This document shows, piece after piece, positions 1-8,580 of a stretch of 64,000 nt of DNA. The DNA comes from Microvelia longipes (Eukaryota; Arthropoda; Insecta; Hemiptera; Veliidae): contig JACMZG010000008.1 in assembly GCA_018340805.1 (NCBI GenBank), positions 79,005,541 to 79,069,540 on the forward strand, given 5' to 3'. The notes below the pieces were generated by a model. It saw nothing but the letters and a program-made list of their open reading frames with translations, was not told the DNA's origin and did no database searches. Numbering within the stretch: the first letter of the stretch is position 1; each line of letters opens with the position of its first letter. Made by a program: the position numbers and the translations under genes.

Positions 1-1627
1 TATAGTTTTCAGTAGCTTTTAAATAACAGCAATAACTTATTGCCTCGTGGAGTTGATACGGCATGGTATATTTTTGAGTGGGATCTGGTTGACAGGTAGC
101 AATCAGTCTAAGCAAAGCCTCAATGTCGCAGTATACGACGTACGGAACGCGGAGGCAGCGCTCCAAGTGTTCAAATTGAACATAAGGCTTATCTACTGGC
201 ATTTCAACAAGTACAGGCATGTTTTCATCACAAAGTCTCTTGTGAGCCGCCAATTTGGCTTCCTTAGTCATACCGTATCGATCATCAAAATAGAAAGAGC
301 ACCATTTGCATATCGCAATACTGCCGTGACGATTAGTTAATTGTGGTCCTACTAGTCTATTAAAATTTGAAATGTAAACATAATGACTAGTTTCCTCGTC
401 ATGTACGAGTAAAAGATCGCGGTGATCGTCTTTTTCAATCTTAACAACCTTTAGAGGGTAAATTATATGTTAATTTTTTAATTTCTTTAATAAATTGATC
501 GTAAATACCAAAAACATTAATACTAATATCATTTTTCTTTTCAAATAACTGAATTTTATCTAGCGGGACCGGGAAATCTAGCATACTAAAATCATAATTA
601 TGGTGTAAATCTTCATAACTAAATTGTCGATGCGGATTATTAGCAAGTTTTGACAAAATAGAGTATTTAAAACATAAAAAATCATCATTTTGAACATTTA
701 TACAAGCTTTTCTACTATATATATATCATATGGTAATTGAATAAAAGAGGTTCCCTTGAGTGGTTTAAATCTATTAATTTTAAGCCGGAGACCGTCGACT
801 CCTTCTAGCGAACAGCTACTTCCCTTGGCCTGGTAGCGATCCATTTCTGAAGTTAACTTTTTAAATTCCTGATTTAAAAACTCGTCCATATCTGTAGCTT
901 CATATACTGCCCTATTGTTTGTCTTGAAAGCGTGTGAAATCAGTTCTTCATCAGTGTTGTAAAAAGTACAGTCTACAAGCATGTTTAACTTGATTGCACT
1001 ATTTTCCCTTAACGCAATCTGGGTTTGATTTCTTACAATGTCTCTCACAGATTCTAGAAAATTTGTCAAATCGTCGTTTGTATCAGATCTAATGAAAAAA
1101 GGATTGCAACCTGTTTTTAAATGCTGTCTCGTACGGCGTAATCCATCTTGATCTGGCTTGGTCCCAGAAGAGTTGAAATTTTTGGTTCTGCCTTCTTCTT
1201 TTCAGGTGGCTGTCCACAATTCTTTTGGTGCCTGGATAAATTGTATCTATTTGTAAATGTATGACCGCACATATCGCACTTACCTTCGAAAGGTACTGAA
1301 CATGTAGCTTCATGTCTATTTTTAGCATCTAAACGAGTAAACGATTTCACCGCACGATTCGCACTCTAATTTATTTTCAGCTCCGCACGCACTTTCATGG
1401 CGCTTTCTTGAATCTGGGCGGCTGAAATTTTTACCGCACTTGGCACACGCGTTTATCTTTTCATCGAGAGAACAGTTTTTCATATGTCTTAAGAGACTAT
1501 CCTTGCGAGAGTAGCTGGATCCACAAGAATCACAACTTAAACTGCTGCCGGATAAACAGGAATTTTCATGTCTTCTTAAATTATCCATACGGGTGAAAGA
1601 CGAATCACACTTACCGCACTTGAACAT
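1..1627 (-). pseudogene. Relic of a zinc-finger / family B DNA polymerase gene (Polinton/adintovirus-like), cut by window start
   Basis: Reading leftward from an ATG at 1627, the frame starts with repeated CxxC...H...C finger units (bases 1627 to about 1150, for example FKCGKC, LSCDSC, NACAKC, GKCDMC). A region containing NRFKPLKGTSFIQLP follows (about 770-720), then KACINVQNDD and FPVPLDKI..FEKKNDISINV (about 700-490), and finally VPYVVYCDIEALL (about 150-115). The order of a basic LRG/LKG-SxIxLP block, an INxxN block and a VPFVVYxDxE exonuclease-I-like motif is known from family B (protein-primed type) polymerase proteins of Polinton-like and related elements in arthropods. The polymerase palm domain would lie beyond base 1. 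The frame is interrupted near 1340, 1150, 1095 (a run of six A), 722 (an AT run) and 453. Several breaks sit in simple sequence, so base-calling errors are possible as well as true decay. Assignment to a named element family is inference. Confidence 0.7.
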
Positions 1628-1940
1628 TGTGTCCGTGGTCACTTTCACTTAATATAAAAAAAAATGAAATCACTGAATTTAATCACTTGAAAAAAAAAAA
1701 AAAGTTTAAAGTTTATCATTTTTAATAAAAGAAATTATTTTAGCAGCTTGGCCACCTATAACAGAGAAACAAACGTTAGGAGGTCTGCCAGGCGAATGAG
1801 CCAGGACAGACGTGATCTTACTTATATACCCTCGTCACAGCTTCCAGAGCAATGAGAGGGGGAAGGCTGACAGGTTGAAACCTGTCTGTGTGAAGGTATA
1901 TAAGCAAGGGTTTTGGATAAACTGAGAAAGTATAACTATT
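1628..1940. repeat. Spacer with nested inverted repeats
   Basis: No gene is seen. A ten-base perfect inverted repeat (CTTATATACC at 1821-1830 and GGTATATAAG at 1895-1904) encloses a second perfect hairpin (GACAGGTT GA AACCTGTC, 1869-1886). An A-run of 14 lies near 1689-1702. A similar string, TTATATACCTCTCGT, recurs at about 3769, so the two may bracket the GC-rich rRNA mosaic between them. The function is unknown. The structure could be a cruciform or a promoter-proximal element of the polymerase relic. Confidence 0.5.
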
Positions 1941-2033
1941 TTAATTATACTTACTCCTTCAATGCCCCGCCCTCGCATTGAAGCATGGCGGTCAACCACC
2001 GCGGGATACCGCCTCTGAGTTCTTTATAAAAGT

Positions 2034-2152
2034 CGGGCTCCACTATGGTGGTGCCCTTCCGTCAATTCCATAAAGTTTCTTGCGACCTCCTTCGGAATTA
2101 TCTTTGATATTCCTCAGAATTGCCCGCCGAGTCAACGACGGATTGGTCGACT
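2034..2152 (-). pseudogene. 18S rRNA-like fragment A (degenerate)
   Basis: On the minus strand the universal eukaryotic small-subunit string GGAATTGACGGAAGGGCACC is intact (about 2069-2050) and is followed by ACCA..GTGGAGCC. Upstream, ACTCGGCGGGCA and GGTCGCAAG..AAACTT lie at the spacing expected in arthropod 18S, with many substitutions and small gaps. The match covers roughly 120 nt of the 18S 3' major region. The rest of the gene is not next to it, so this is a fragment and not a working gene. Confidence 0.75.
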
Positions 2153-2185
2153 AATCTCATAAAATATTAACTGCTTGGTCGTCAT

Positions 2186-2356
2186 ATCCCGGATTTCCAA
2201 GGCCAAGGGGAGATCCAGACACCACTGTAAGAAGTGCTCTTGGCGCTCCAAACCCTGAAACTAGGGAACACAAACGCATATAGAAGAGAGTCAACTCTCC
2301 CTGGGTCCCCCAAGGCGTCTCCGGGAACTTGTGGTTACCCCGACGTCCTTTCGTCC
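2186..2356 (-). pseudogene. 28S rRNA-like fragment (degenerate)
   Basis: Minus-strand blocks CGAAAGGACGTCGGGGTAAC, CCCGGAGACGCC, CAGGGAGAGTTGACTCTCTT and GGCCTTGGAAATCCGGG occur in the order of the animal 28S stretch that reads CGAAAGGGAGTCGGG, CGGTAACGC, TCCCGGAGAAGCC, GGGGAGAGTTCTCTTTTC and GGCCCTTGAAAATCCGGG. The intervening variable sequence is shortened. It lies directly between two 18S-like fragments, which is not the order in an rDNA unit. Confidence 0.65.
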
Positions 2357-2430
2357 TACCACGCACCAGATGCCAGGCATAGCACGCTATTGCGTGACCG
2401 TAGCGGTACGGAGGAATCTAATAAAGCCAT

Positions 2431-2476
2431 TAAAGTAAGGCTCCACTCTTGGTGGTGCCCTTCCGTCAATTCCTTG
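2431..2476 (-). pseudogene. 18S rRNA-like fragment B (second copy of the same site)
   Basis: The minus strand again carries AAGGAATTGACGGAAGGGCA followed by CCACCAAGAGTGGAGCC, about 400 bases from fragment A and in the same orientation. Outside about 45 nt the similarity to 18S stops, so only the most conserved core is present. The core is slightly closer to canonical 18S than copy A because it keeps GAGTGGAGCC. Confidence 0.7.
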
Positions 2477-2504
2477 AAAATATTAGTTAAACAAAAGGTT
2501 TTAA

Positions 2505-2590
2505 CTACAGCTCAGGTTTGAAGAAAAAACCTCGGCTGATTTAGTCTTTCGCTCCTAAGAGTTTCTTATGAGACAAGCATATAAAGACTA
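2505..2590 (-). pseudogene. 28S rRNA-like fragment (GCGAAAGACTAA region)
   Basis: The minus strand reads AAACTCTTAGGAGCGAAAGA then CTAAATCAGCC. The animal 28S core reads GAACTGGGTATAGGGGCGAA then AGACTAATCGAACC. A diverged counterpart of the following 28S string (GGTTCCCTCCGAAG then CCTCAGGATAGC) is seen as GGTTTTTTCTTCAA then CCTGAGCTGTAG. The colinear blocks argue against chance. The fragment sits upstream of 18S fragment B on the same strand, so the 28S and 18S pieces alternate. Confidence 0.6.
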
Positions 2591-2629
2591 TAAAGGTTTT
2601 TGACAGGTTTTAAACAGTGTGAGCAACCA

Positions 2630-2850
2630 AGTAGCGTGTCCTTCGAAGAGAGCAACGCTGACTTGGCGGCGTACTGGTTGCCGCATGAGAGACACACGTC
2701 GGCACATGAGGGCAAAGTAGTCGAAGACTCTTGTGAGGGAGTCAACCTCCGAAGGGATTCGAGACGGACTGTGCCTCGCAGTCTCCGGTTGTGACCGAGT
2801 TGAAGCAGAGTACTCATTTCGACCTTCCAAGGAGCCTGACATGTTTACCC
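2630..2850 (+). pseudogene. 28S rRNA-like fragments on the opposite strand
   Basis: The plus strand has CCTTCGAAGAGAGCAACG (2640-2657; 28S CTTTGAAGAGAGAGTTCAA), then about 140 nt of GC-rich variable sequence. GACCGAGTTGAAGCAG (2792-2807; 28S GACCCGTCTTGAAACAC) and CCAAGGAGCCTGACATGT (2826-2843; 28S CCAAGGAGTCTAACATGT) follow. This is the order of the 28S D1-D2-D3 borders, but on the strand opposite to the other rRNA pieces, which implies an inversion within the mosaic. Minus-strand open frames of 83 to 176 codons here are judged to be by-products of GC-rich rRNA-like sequence. Confidence 0.55.
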
Positions 2851-3260
2851 GGCACCGAAGAGTGCTCACGGCTAAGCTGTGACAGTAAGGTGGGTCTCGG
2901 TGAACCCGAAGCACCTCCATGTTAGGGCCAACTGCTGGCAGTCCCCTACCAGCAGCCAACGCAAGGCCTTCGAGCATGTAGACACCAAGAGTGACTGGCG
3001 CCACACCAGACCGACCGGCCAGGGGTCCCCATACGGTCCAGGCCGCATGCAGGTCCCCCAGAGAACGCGACCCCGGAAGAGAGTAATCTTCTTCCACCTT
3101 AGGGGTCGGCCGTGACATTGATAAACGAGTAACCGACAGCAGGCCTCCATTTCTGGTACTGTTGGGCTCCCGCTACCGCATGCCCCGACACAACGCGCCG
3201 CACATTGGTCGTATGCCCTAATGCCCTCTGAGTGAGGATCCTCAGAGGGAACTGTTAAGA
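2851..3260. other. GC-rich part of the mosaic, mostly unassigned
   Basis: This stretch is far more GC-rich than the window and looks like structured-RNA sequence. It contains the hairpins CTGCTGG..CCAGCAG (about 2931-2954) and CCCTCTGAG-(8 nt)-CTCAGAGGG (3224-3249). GACAGCAGGCCTCCAT (about 3136) weakly resembles the 28S string GACAGCAGGACGGTGGCCAT. I could not place the rest on 18S or 28S by eye, and no convincing protein is seen. Confidence 0.4.
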
Positions 3261-3320
3261 CGGCCCGGCGCTACCAGACACTTTACTACCTCTCACATCT
3301 ACACATACCGACGGCACTTG
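3261..3320 (-). pseudogene. 28S rRNA-like fragment (GAGAGGTGTAGAATAAG region)
   Basis: The minus strand reads AAGTGCCGTCGGTATGTGTA then GATGTGAGAGGTAGTAAAGT. The 28S core reads TGGCACGGTGAAGAGACATG then AGAGGTGTAGAATAAGTGGG. The blocks are colinear with small gaps. It is the piece furthest 3' in 28S, yet on this strand it lies upstream of the other 28S pieces, so the order is scrambled. Confidence 0.5.
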
Positions 3321-3354
3321 CGACATAACTTCGAAATTTTTTGTTAATTTTGGC

Positions 3355-3690
3355 TTAAGTGAAGCCGCTGCCGCAGCCAACATATTTTGACTTCCCCGCT
3401 CAGCGTTTAGGGTAAATCTTAATTTTTAATGGCTTGAGATGAAGCCTCCGGCGCTGCCAACTCGATATCGTAATTTCCCGTAAAGTAATTGCAGGCGTTG
3501 CGCCCTCTCCCGCAGCCAACATATTTTGTCTTCCCCGCTCAGCGTTTAGGGGAAAATCTTAATTACTAATGGCTTGAGATGACCCCTCCGTCGCTGCCAA
3601 CTCGTAATCGTAATTACCCGTGTAGTAATTGCAGGCGATGCGCACACTCTCGCAGTCATTATATTTGCCTTCCCCGCTCAGAGTATAGCA
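3355..3690. repeat. Tandem repeat, unit 139-140 bp, about 2.4 copies
   Basis: CGCAGCCAACATATTTTG..CTTCCCCGCTCAGCG begins at 3372 and again at 3511, and a diverged third start (CGCAGTCATTATATTTG) lies at 3651, giving periods of 139 and 140. Each unit also carries AATGGCTTGAGATGA, CGCTGCCAACTCG and GTAATTGCAGGCG. Its position directly beside rRNA-like pieces would fit rDNA spacer repeats, but that is inference. Confidence 0.75.
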
Positions 3691-3934
3691 AGTATGAACG
3701 TACTAGTAGATCCCAGAGTTGTAAGGGGTGTCTAGGCACGGTCCTTCACTGATAGTGAGGGGGTTGACGTTATATACCTCTCGTAGCCAAGCTCTACACC
3801 ATACCGAGATCTTACCTAACCCTTAAGACCCACATATTATATTAAAAATGTATAAACACACCATTGTACTTTTATAATATTCTTTTTAACTGAAATCAAA
3901 TAAGGTAAAGGGATAATAGGATTAAAGTACCTTT
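3691..3934. other. Transition from the GC-rich island to AT-rich DNA
   Basis: No gene is seen. TTATATACCTCTCGTAGCC at about 3769 echoes TTATATACCCTCGTCAC at 1822 near the other side of the island. The remaining bases are AT-rich and unremarkable. Confidence 0.3.
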
Positions 3935-4120
3935 TTTACACTATGCAAAGCATATTTAATGTTACTGTTATTACACTATGCAAAGCATATTTAATGTTAC
4001 TGTTATTACTATGCAAAGCAAAAGAGGGGGGGGGACTATAAAGAGATGGTTGAGGAGGAGGTGGAGGAGAGGAGGAGGAGGAGTGGTGGTGGTGGTGGGA
4101 GGTGGTGGAGGAGGCTCCAG
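3935..4120. repeat. 33-bp direct duplication followed by a purine microsatellite
   Basis: The unit CTATGCAAAGCATATTTAAT..TTACTGTTATTA occurs twice in tandem (about 3942-4008) with a third partial start. It is followed by a G/A-rich tract of GGA and GGT triplets (4024-4120). Open frames through the triplets (poly-Gly or poly-Pro) are compositional. Confidence 0.85.
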
Positions 4121-4139
4121 AACGCTCCTTTTCCCCCTA

Positions 4140-4295
4140 CTTATAAGTCTCGAAAAATTTTTTTTCGTCATTAGGGACCTCTGAAACGGATTTGTGTCGT
4201 GGTCCGAGGTCGAATCCGCCATGACGCCTATCCATAAGCGAATTTTCCCAATGGAAATGCTAAAAGGAAATCTATGACTAATACAAGGCCCGTGG
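4140..4295 (+). repeat. Composite repeat C, tRNA-like end only
   Basis: The string GGGACCTCTGAAACGGATTT then GTGTCGTGGTCCGAGGTCGA and ATCCGCCATGACGCCTAT recurs at 24396-24465 (+) and inverted at 29745-29815. The consensus GAGGTTCGAATTCCGCC resembles a pol III B-box and T-arm. A short GCGAATTT..AAATGCTAAA end follows, as in the other copies. Confidence 0.65.
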
Positions 4296-4389
4296 ACAAA
4301 ATTTAACTTAATATCTGGCATACGTCCAACACAAAATTCTTTTTTTATGCTAAAAGCTCGATTTTAAAATTTAATTTTGTTTTTATTTT

Positions 4390-4570
4390 CCCTCATATAT
4401 ACCGAGGGTATAAAAGAAAAGTATTGTGTTTGCACAGAAAAACAAAGGTGCCTAAATTGTCCGTTTCAGGCACTTTTAAGACTTCCTGAGTAGTTTTTAG
4501 CAAGTTGTCTATCTGTGTGTTTTTGTGTCTATAATTATCGGACTCTCACTCGTTTAACACTAAGGAGTTC
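4390..4570 (+). repeat. 5S-like dispersed repeat, 5' segment
   Basis: This carries the family start: ATATACCGAGGGTATA, AAAAGTATTGTGTTTGCA, CCGTTTCAGGCACTTTTAAG, CAAGTTGTCTATCTGTGTGT. It is truncated before the body and the 5S-like segment. The same order occurs in the complete copy at 27495-28240. Confidence 0.65.
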
Positions 4571-4859
4571 AGACTTAGAAAGAAAATCAATCTTTCTACC
4601 AGGAAAATATTTTTATGACGCATTTTACCGGCAATACTGACTTAAGAGAAATGGCAATAATAATTAATAAAATACAGACACATATATACAAAAGGAAATT
4701 TTTAAGAATGCTCTATATAAAAGCTGACAAAGACAGTATGAACAAAAAACAAGACATTAACAATCTTAGCAGTATTTATTATAATATTATCTTAAAATCT
4801 TAATTTTTTCTTTCCCTTTTTGGTAATTTCATTTTAAATCTATTTACTTAGTTAGACAC
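4571..4859. other. No gene recognised
   Basis: AT-rich sequence. One short open frame (4615-4803) has no recognisable motif and is probably chance. Confidence 0.4.
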
Positions 4860-4985
4860 GTGACACACTTTAAAAAACTGAAACAGATAATTCCGGTTTA
4901 ATCCCGGGTTCGGATGTTTTTGGAAATACAATACATTTCCTATGTACCTACGGTATAAATGAGGAAAAGTAAAAATAGTGCAAAT
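4860..4985 (-). repeat. 5S-like dispersed repeat, 5' segment, inverted
   Basis: The string ACCTACGGTATAAATGAGGA then AAAGTAAAA, with TAATCCCGGGTTCGGAT before it, is the reverse complement of the family start. Together with the plus copy at 4390-4570 it forms a large head-to-head pair. Confidence 0.7.
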
Positions 4986-6230
4986 ATTATGCCTATAAAT
5001 AATGTTTTATTAGGTGAAAAAAGAAAAGATTCAAAACCTAAGTTATAAATAAAATTTCAAAGTTTTATTTAACATTTTTGAAAACACAAAGAAAAAAAGT
5101 AAGGTGAAAAAGTTCAACTTATGTCTTTTGTCAAAAAAAAAATCCCCAGATGAAGAAAAACTGATGAAAAGTCAGATATGATACAGTTTTTGAGGAAAAA
5201 CTTTATGTCTTGAAGAAAACCCCTTTTCAACAACTTATAGGTTAAGTTAATCCTAGCATTGCGAGACAAGTCAACACTTTCTCATTTTGCAGGAGAGTTT
5301 AACTTGACAAAAGTTTATACTCCTAACTGCTTGACAACTTAGGAAGAACCACGTATGGTAAAGTTTGAAGGACTTATTCTACTGATATGAGTCCCAGCGA
5401 TAATTTATGAGTTTATTTCGGTTTAACACTTGATGTATTGTCAGCACTGAAAAGGATGTCAAATTCATTTATTCAAAGAAATCTTTCCTAACCAATTAGC
5501 ATTAAAAGATTTAATAAATTGATAAAACTTCAGGAAATCGTTGTAAAATGAAATCTAGCGGTTATAAAATAATCAATGAACATAAACTGTGCGTTTTAAC
5601 CTAATTGCATATAATCGATTAAACACATTCTAAGAAGATATATCAAAGCCCCCTCTTCGATCAATTTTAATAACATTTATTAATAGAAACTAGTAATGCA
5701 TTGCATCAAGAACTCACATTAGAAGAATACGTCAAACTAAAGTATGTATTTATAGACCCCCTTCGCTCGCAAGATTGAGTTAATAGGAAAACATTCGCAC
5801 GCTACTATTCGAAAGTATAAATGCAAAAAAAGGACTCGCTTCCCTTGATAGTTAAAGTATCTTTAGAATTGTTCATAATATAAAAGGCTCGTTTCGCTCG
5901 CTTTATTACTTATCTTGAAAATTTTAGATAGTGAAAAAAGCTCGCTTCGCTCGCTACAATAAGTCTCTTTAAAATACTGACTTTTGAACTTTCGTTTGAA
6001 AATTCAAAAGTCAACATTTTCGAAGTGGCGACCAATATCAAAAAGATATTTAGTAGATACATTTACCACTTAAAAATGTATAGTGGTATCAAATTTTAAC
6101 TTGATGGGTAATTATTCTAACTCGATAACAAAATAGGTTATCGTGGTTGAAAAAAGTAGTCTTCTGGGCATCCCAACTAGAGGTAATGACATGCTTGCAT
6201 AGACCTATTTCTGACTTGTGCCAAGTTTTA
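4986..6230. other. AT-rich DNA with CTCGCTTCGCTCG motifs
   Basis: No gene is seen. The near-palindrome CTCGCTTCGCTCG or variants occur at about 5762, 5833, 5889 and 5941. The same motif (GAGCGAAGCGAGTCC) marks the tail of the 5S-like repeat, so these may be repeated tail fragments. Confidence 0.4.
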
Positions 6231-6480
6231 ATGCTTCAGCATAAAAAAGGCGGGACTTATGCGTGACACACACAGACAAACAACATGACGAAAACCACTT
6301 AAAACTCCATAAAGGTTCTAGGAACAAATATATAGTGAATCCTCGGTTTCGGAATTTTTAGCTGAACACATTATTTTTCCATTACGGCAATAGAGTGTCA
6401 CCAAAAAATGTAGGATTAGTAGTAGTGATGATAACTTTAACACAGAAGGTAAGTAGACCAAGGAGGAGCGAGACCTAGAA
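6231..6480 (-). repeat. 5S-like dispersed repeat remnant
   Basis: ATGCTTCAGCATAAAAAAGG then GTGACACACACAGACAAACA and GAAAACCACTTAAAACTCC match the inverted family order (GT-rich run, then ACCTC..GAGTGGTTTT in the forward sense). The match is degenerate. Confidence 0.4.
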
Positions 6481-6587
6481 AAATATAAAGATATTGATGG
6501 ATAGATGAGNAACCTGGTGTTCACATCCTGAAGGGTCGATAATTTTTTTATCGTTTTTTTTTACTAAATCTAAGTTTACAACTAGAA

Positions 6588-6700
6588 AATAATTCTGGCG
6601 CGGTGGTCCGCATGTCGGGCGAATTTCCTTTGGATGCGAGCTCAAACCCAGAGTACCTGGGTTCAAATCCTAGTAGGGACAATAATGTTTTTATCGTTTT
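6588..6700 (+). repeat. Foldback-family arm joined to a tRNA-like T-arm
   Basis: GGCGCGGTGGTCCGCATGTC then GGGCGAATTTCCTTTGGATG is the foldback arm. It is followed by AGAGTACCTGGGTTCAAATCC, in which GGTTCAAATCC fits a pol III B-box. The same junction recurs inverted near 31408-31437, where GGGTTCAAATCCTGGAATG precedes another foldback arm. An N lies at 6510. Confidence 0.55.
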
Positions 6701-6732
6701 TTTTACCTAATATAAGTTTTACAAACTTATAA

Positions 6733-7445
6733 TCAATCTGGCGCCGGTGGTCCGCATGTCGGGCGAATTTCCTTTGGATGCGTGTTTCCGTGCTTTTTAC
6801 ATTATATAAGTTTACAACTACTAAATAAATAATTCCGGGCGGGTGGTCCGCTGTCGGGCGAATTTCATTTAGAATGCGTGTTCCGTGCTAAACAACCCAT
6901 TTCTTGCTTATGCAAGAACCATGCCCATTGCTGGTCCGGTTCATGCTTTAGAACCTAAGCAGTTACTCAATTGTCAAGCACTGCTCGTAACTCGTTTTGT
7001 CTGTATTTTCCAAAGGAAAATGCGCTAAAACCTTTAAAGATAACTGACTAAACTTAAATGATAAGTAACTAAGCTTTAAACTAGTGCAAATAAATAGTGC
7101 GTACTTCTAATTTTAGAGGCATAGTTTTGTACAACAACTGGATGATTATGCGCATTTCCTTTGGAAAATACAGACAAAATGAGTTACGAGCAGTGCTTGA
7201 CAATTGAGTAACCTGCTTAGGTTCTAAAGCATGACGGGAACCACGCAATGGGCATGGTTCTTGCATAAGCAAGAAATGGGTTGTTTAGCACGGAAACACG
7301 CATTCTAAATGAAATTCGCCCGACAGCGGACCACCGCGCCGGAATTATTTATTTTACTAGTTGTAAACTTAATAATGTAAAAAGCACGGAAACACGCATC
7401 CAAAGGAAATTCGCCCGACATGCGGACCACCGCGCCAGAATTTTT
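6733..7445. mobile_element. Foldback element (long inverted arms)
   Basis: The left arm (about 6733-7020) and right arm (about 7150-7445) are inverted copies. GGTGGTCCGCATGTCGGGCG, CGTGCTAAACAACCC, TTCTTGCTTATGCAAGAA and GTATTTTCCAAAGGAAAATG on the left reappear reverse-complemented in mirror order on the right. A loop of about 130 bp lies between them. Each outer arm contains a doubled GGTCCGC module. There is no coding capacity, so it would be a non-autonomous foldback or MITE-type element. A second copy lies at 31489-32088. Confidence 0.8.
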
Positions 7446-7621
7446 AACGTCTATCAATACCTAAGCGATGTTTCCTCCCCCCTCTTTAATCGATAGTTTG
7501 TATTTTTCTAAAGTGAGTTAAGCTGCAAATAATGGAGATATTTGAAATATATACATTTTATAACATTGGGACTCAGCACCCTGAAATTCTGTATCATGGA
7601 GCCCCTTCTCCCCATTCATTA

Positions 7622-7985
7622 AATTATGGTGCGGAGGTCCGCAAGCCGGACGAATTTTCGTTGAAATGTGCGCTTACTTGCTTATCAATCCAATTTTTGC
7701 TTACTTTTTCGGTATGTATTTAATCACCTGAGCAGTAGCGTCATAATTTGTTTTTTAATGTTTTCTAATAAACTGAGCTTCAAATGAGTGCAAATAACTC
7801 TGCGGTGTGTAGTGTACTCTATGGGATAAATATGCACATTTACTTTTAAAAATTCGAAAAAATTAAATATTAACTTGTGACGCTACTGCTTAGGTTATTT
7901 ATTAAACGTAAAAAGTGAGCAAGAAAACGCGCAATTCAAAGAAAAGTTGCCTGGCCATCGGACCTCCGCGCTAGAATTATTTTGA
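7622..7985. mobile_element. Diverged copy of the foldback element
   Basis: GGTGCGGAGGTCCGCAAGCC then GGACGAATTTTC at the left is mirrored by GCCTGGCCATCGGACCTCCG then CGCTAGAAT at the right. The inner arms TTTTTGCTTACTTTTT / AAAAAGTGAGCAAGAAAA and GAGCAGTAGCGTCA / TGACGCTACTGCTTAGG are also inverted. It is older than the copy at 6733-7445. Confidence 0.6.
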
Positions 7986-8029
7986 TGTTATATACTTAAA
8001 TACTGTAAAAAAAAACACGATAAAAAATT

Positions 8030-8580
8030 ACCGCTGGTATCAAGATACGTACCCGGAAACCATAGTTTTAAGAAGTTGTATTAATTACGAACCGATTTTA
8101 TTGAATTCAGCTCCCTAAAAAACATCGAAAACGATACCTAACTCAAAATTTATTTTTTAAAGACCGTTATTTTAGTTTTCTATTATTTACATGGTTTTTT
8201 TCGACTTCTGTCACTTAGAGTGGTCGTATTGACGTCGGACCGAGTTCATTCGGTTTAGCTTCCCAAAGACATGTGAGGACATTTATTGTAGCGAAAAAAT
8301 AATAACTTAGAATTTTAACAATTTATTGAAAATTTTGCTGACTCAGCTAAACTAATTGATGACGTCACAACAACGTGACGTCAATAGTATATATACTATA
8401 TACACATACTTTGTATATATACAGTATATATATATATATAATATATATATATTATTATATATTCGTTATAAGGGACCACTCAAACGAATTTCAGACACAC
8501 TTCTGGGCGTCCCCCCTCTCTACTACACGGGCCATCTCATTTGCGATTTTTTCAGAGCAAATTCGCTAAAAACACCTTTC
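8030..8580 (+). repeat. Composite repeat C, full-length-like copy
   Basis: It holds a monomer with ACTCAAAATTTATTTTTTAA, CACTTAGAGTGGTCGTATTG and GACGTCGGACC, then TTTGCTGACTCAGC and GATGACGTCACAA. An (AT)n tract and a degenerate tRNA-like end (TTATAAGGGACCACTC to AATTCGCTAAAA) follow. The order is the same as in the copy at 23735-24495. Confidence 0.6.

Noticed and set aside
1740..1940. Riboswitch or bacterial-type terminator from the hairpins
   Set aside because: The context is eukaryotic. The hairpins are simple inverted repeats.
2588..3150. Overlapping minus-strand frames of 83 to 176 codons in the GC-rich island, one with CLSCG..CSHC
   Set aside because: The island matches rRNA strings on both strands. 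The frames overlap each other and show no coherent protein family, so they are by-products of GC-rich structured-RNA sequence.
3971..4321. Poly-Pro / poly-Gly frames
   Set aside because: They run through a GGA/GGT triplet microsatellite.
6650..6672. Working tRNA gene at GGGTTCAAATCC
   Set aside because: Only a T-arm/B-box is present. No acceptor, D-arm or anticodon arm can be built.
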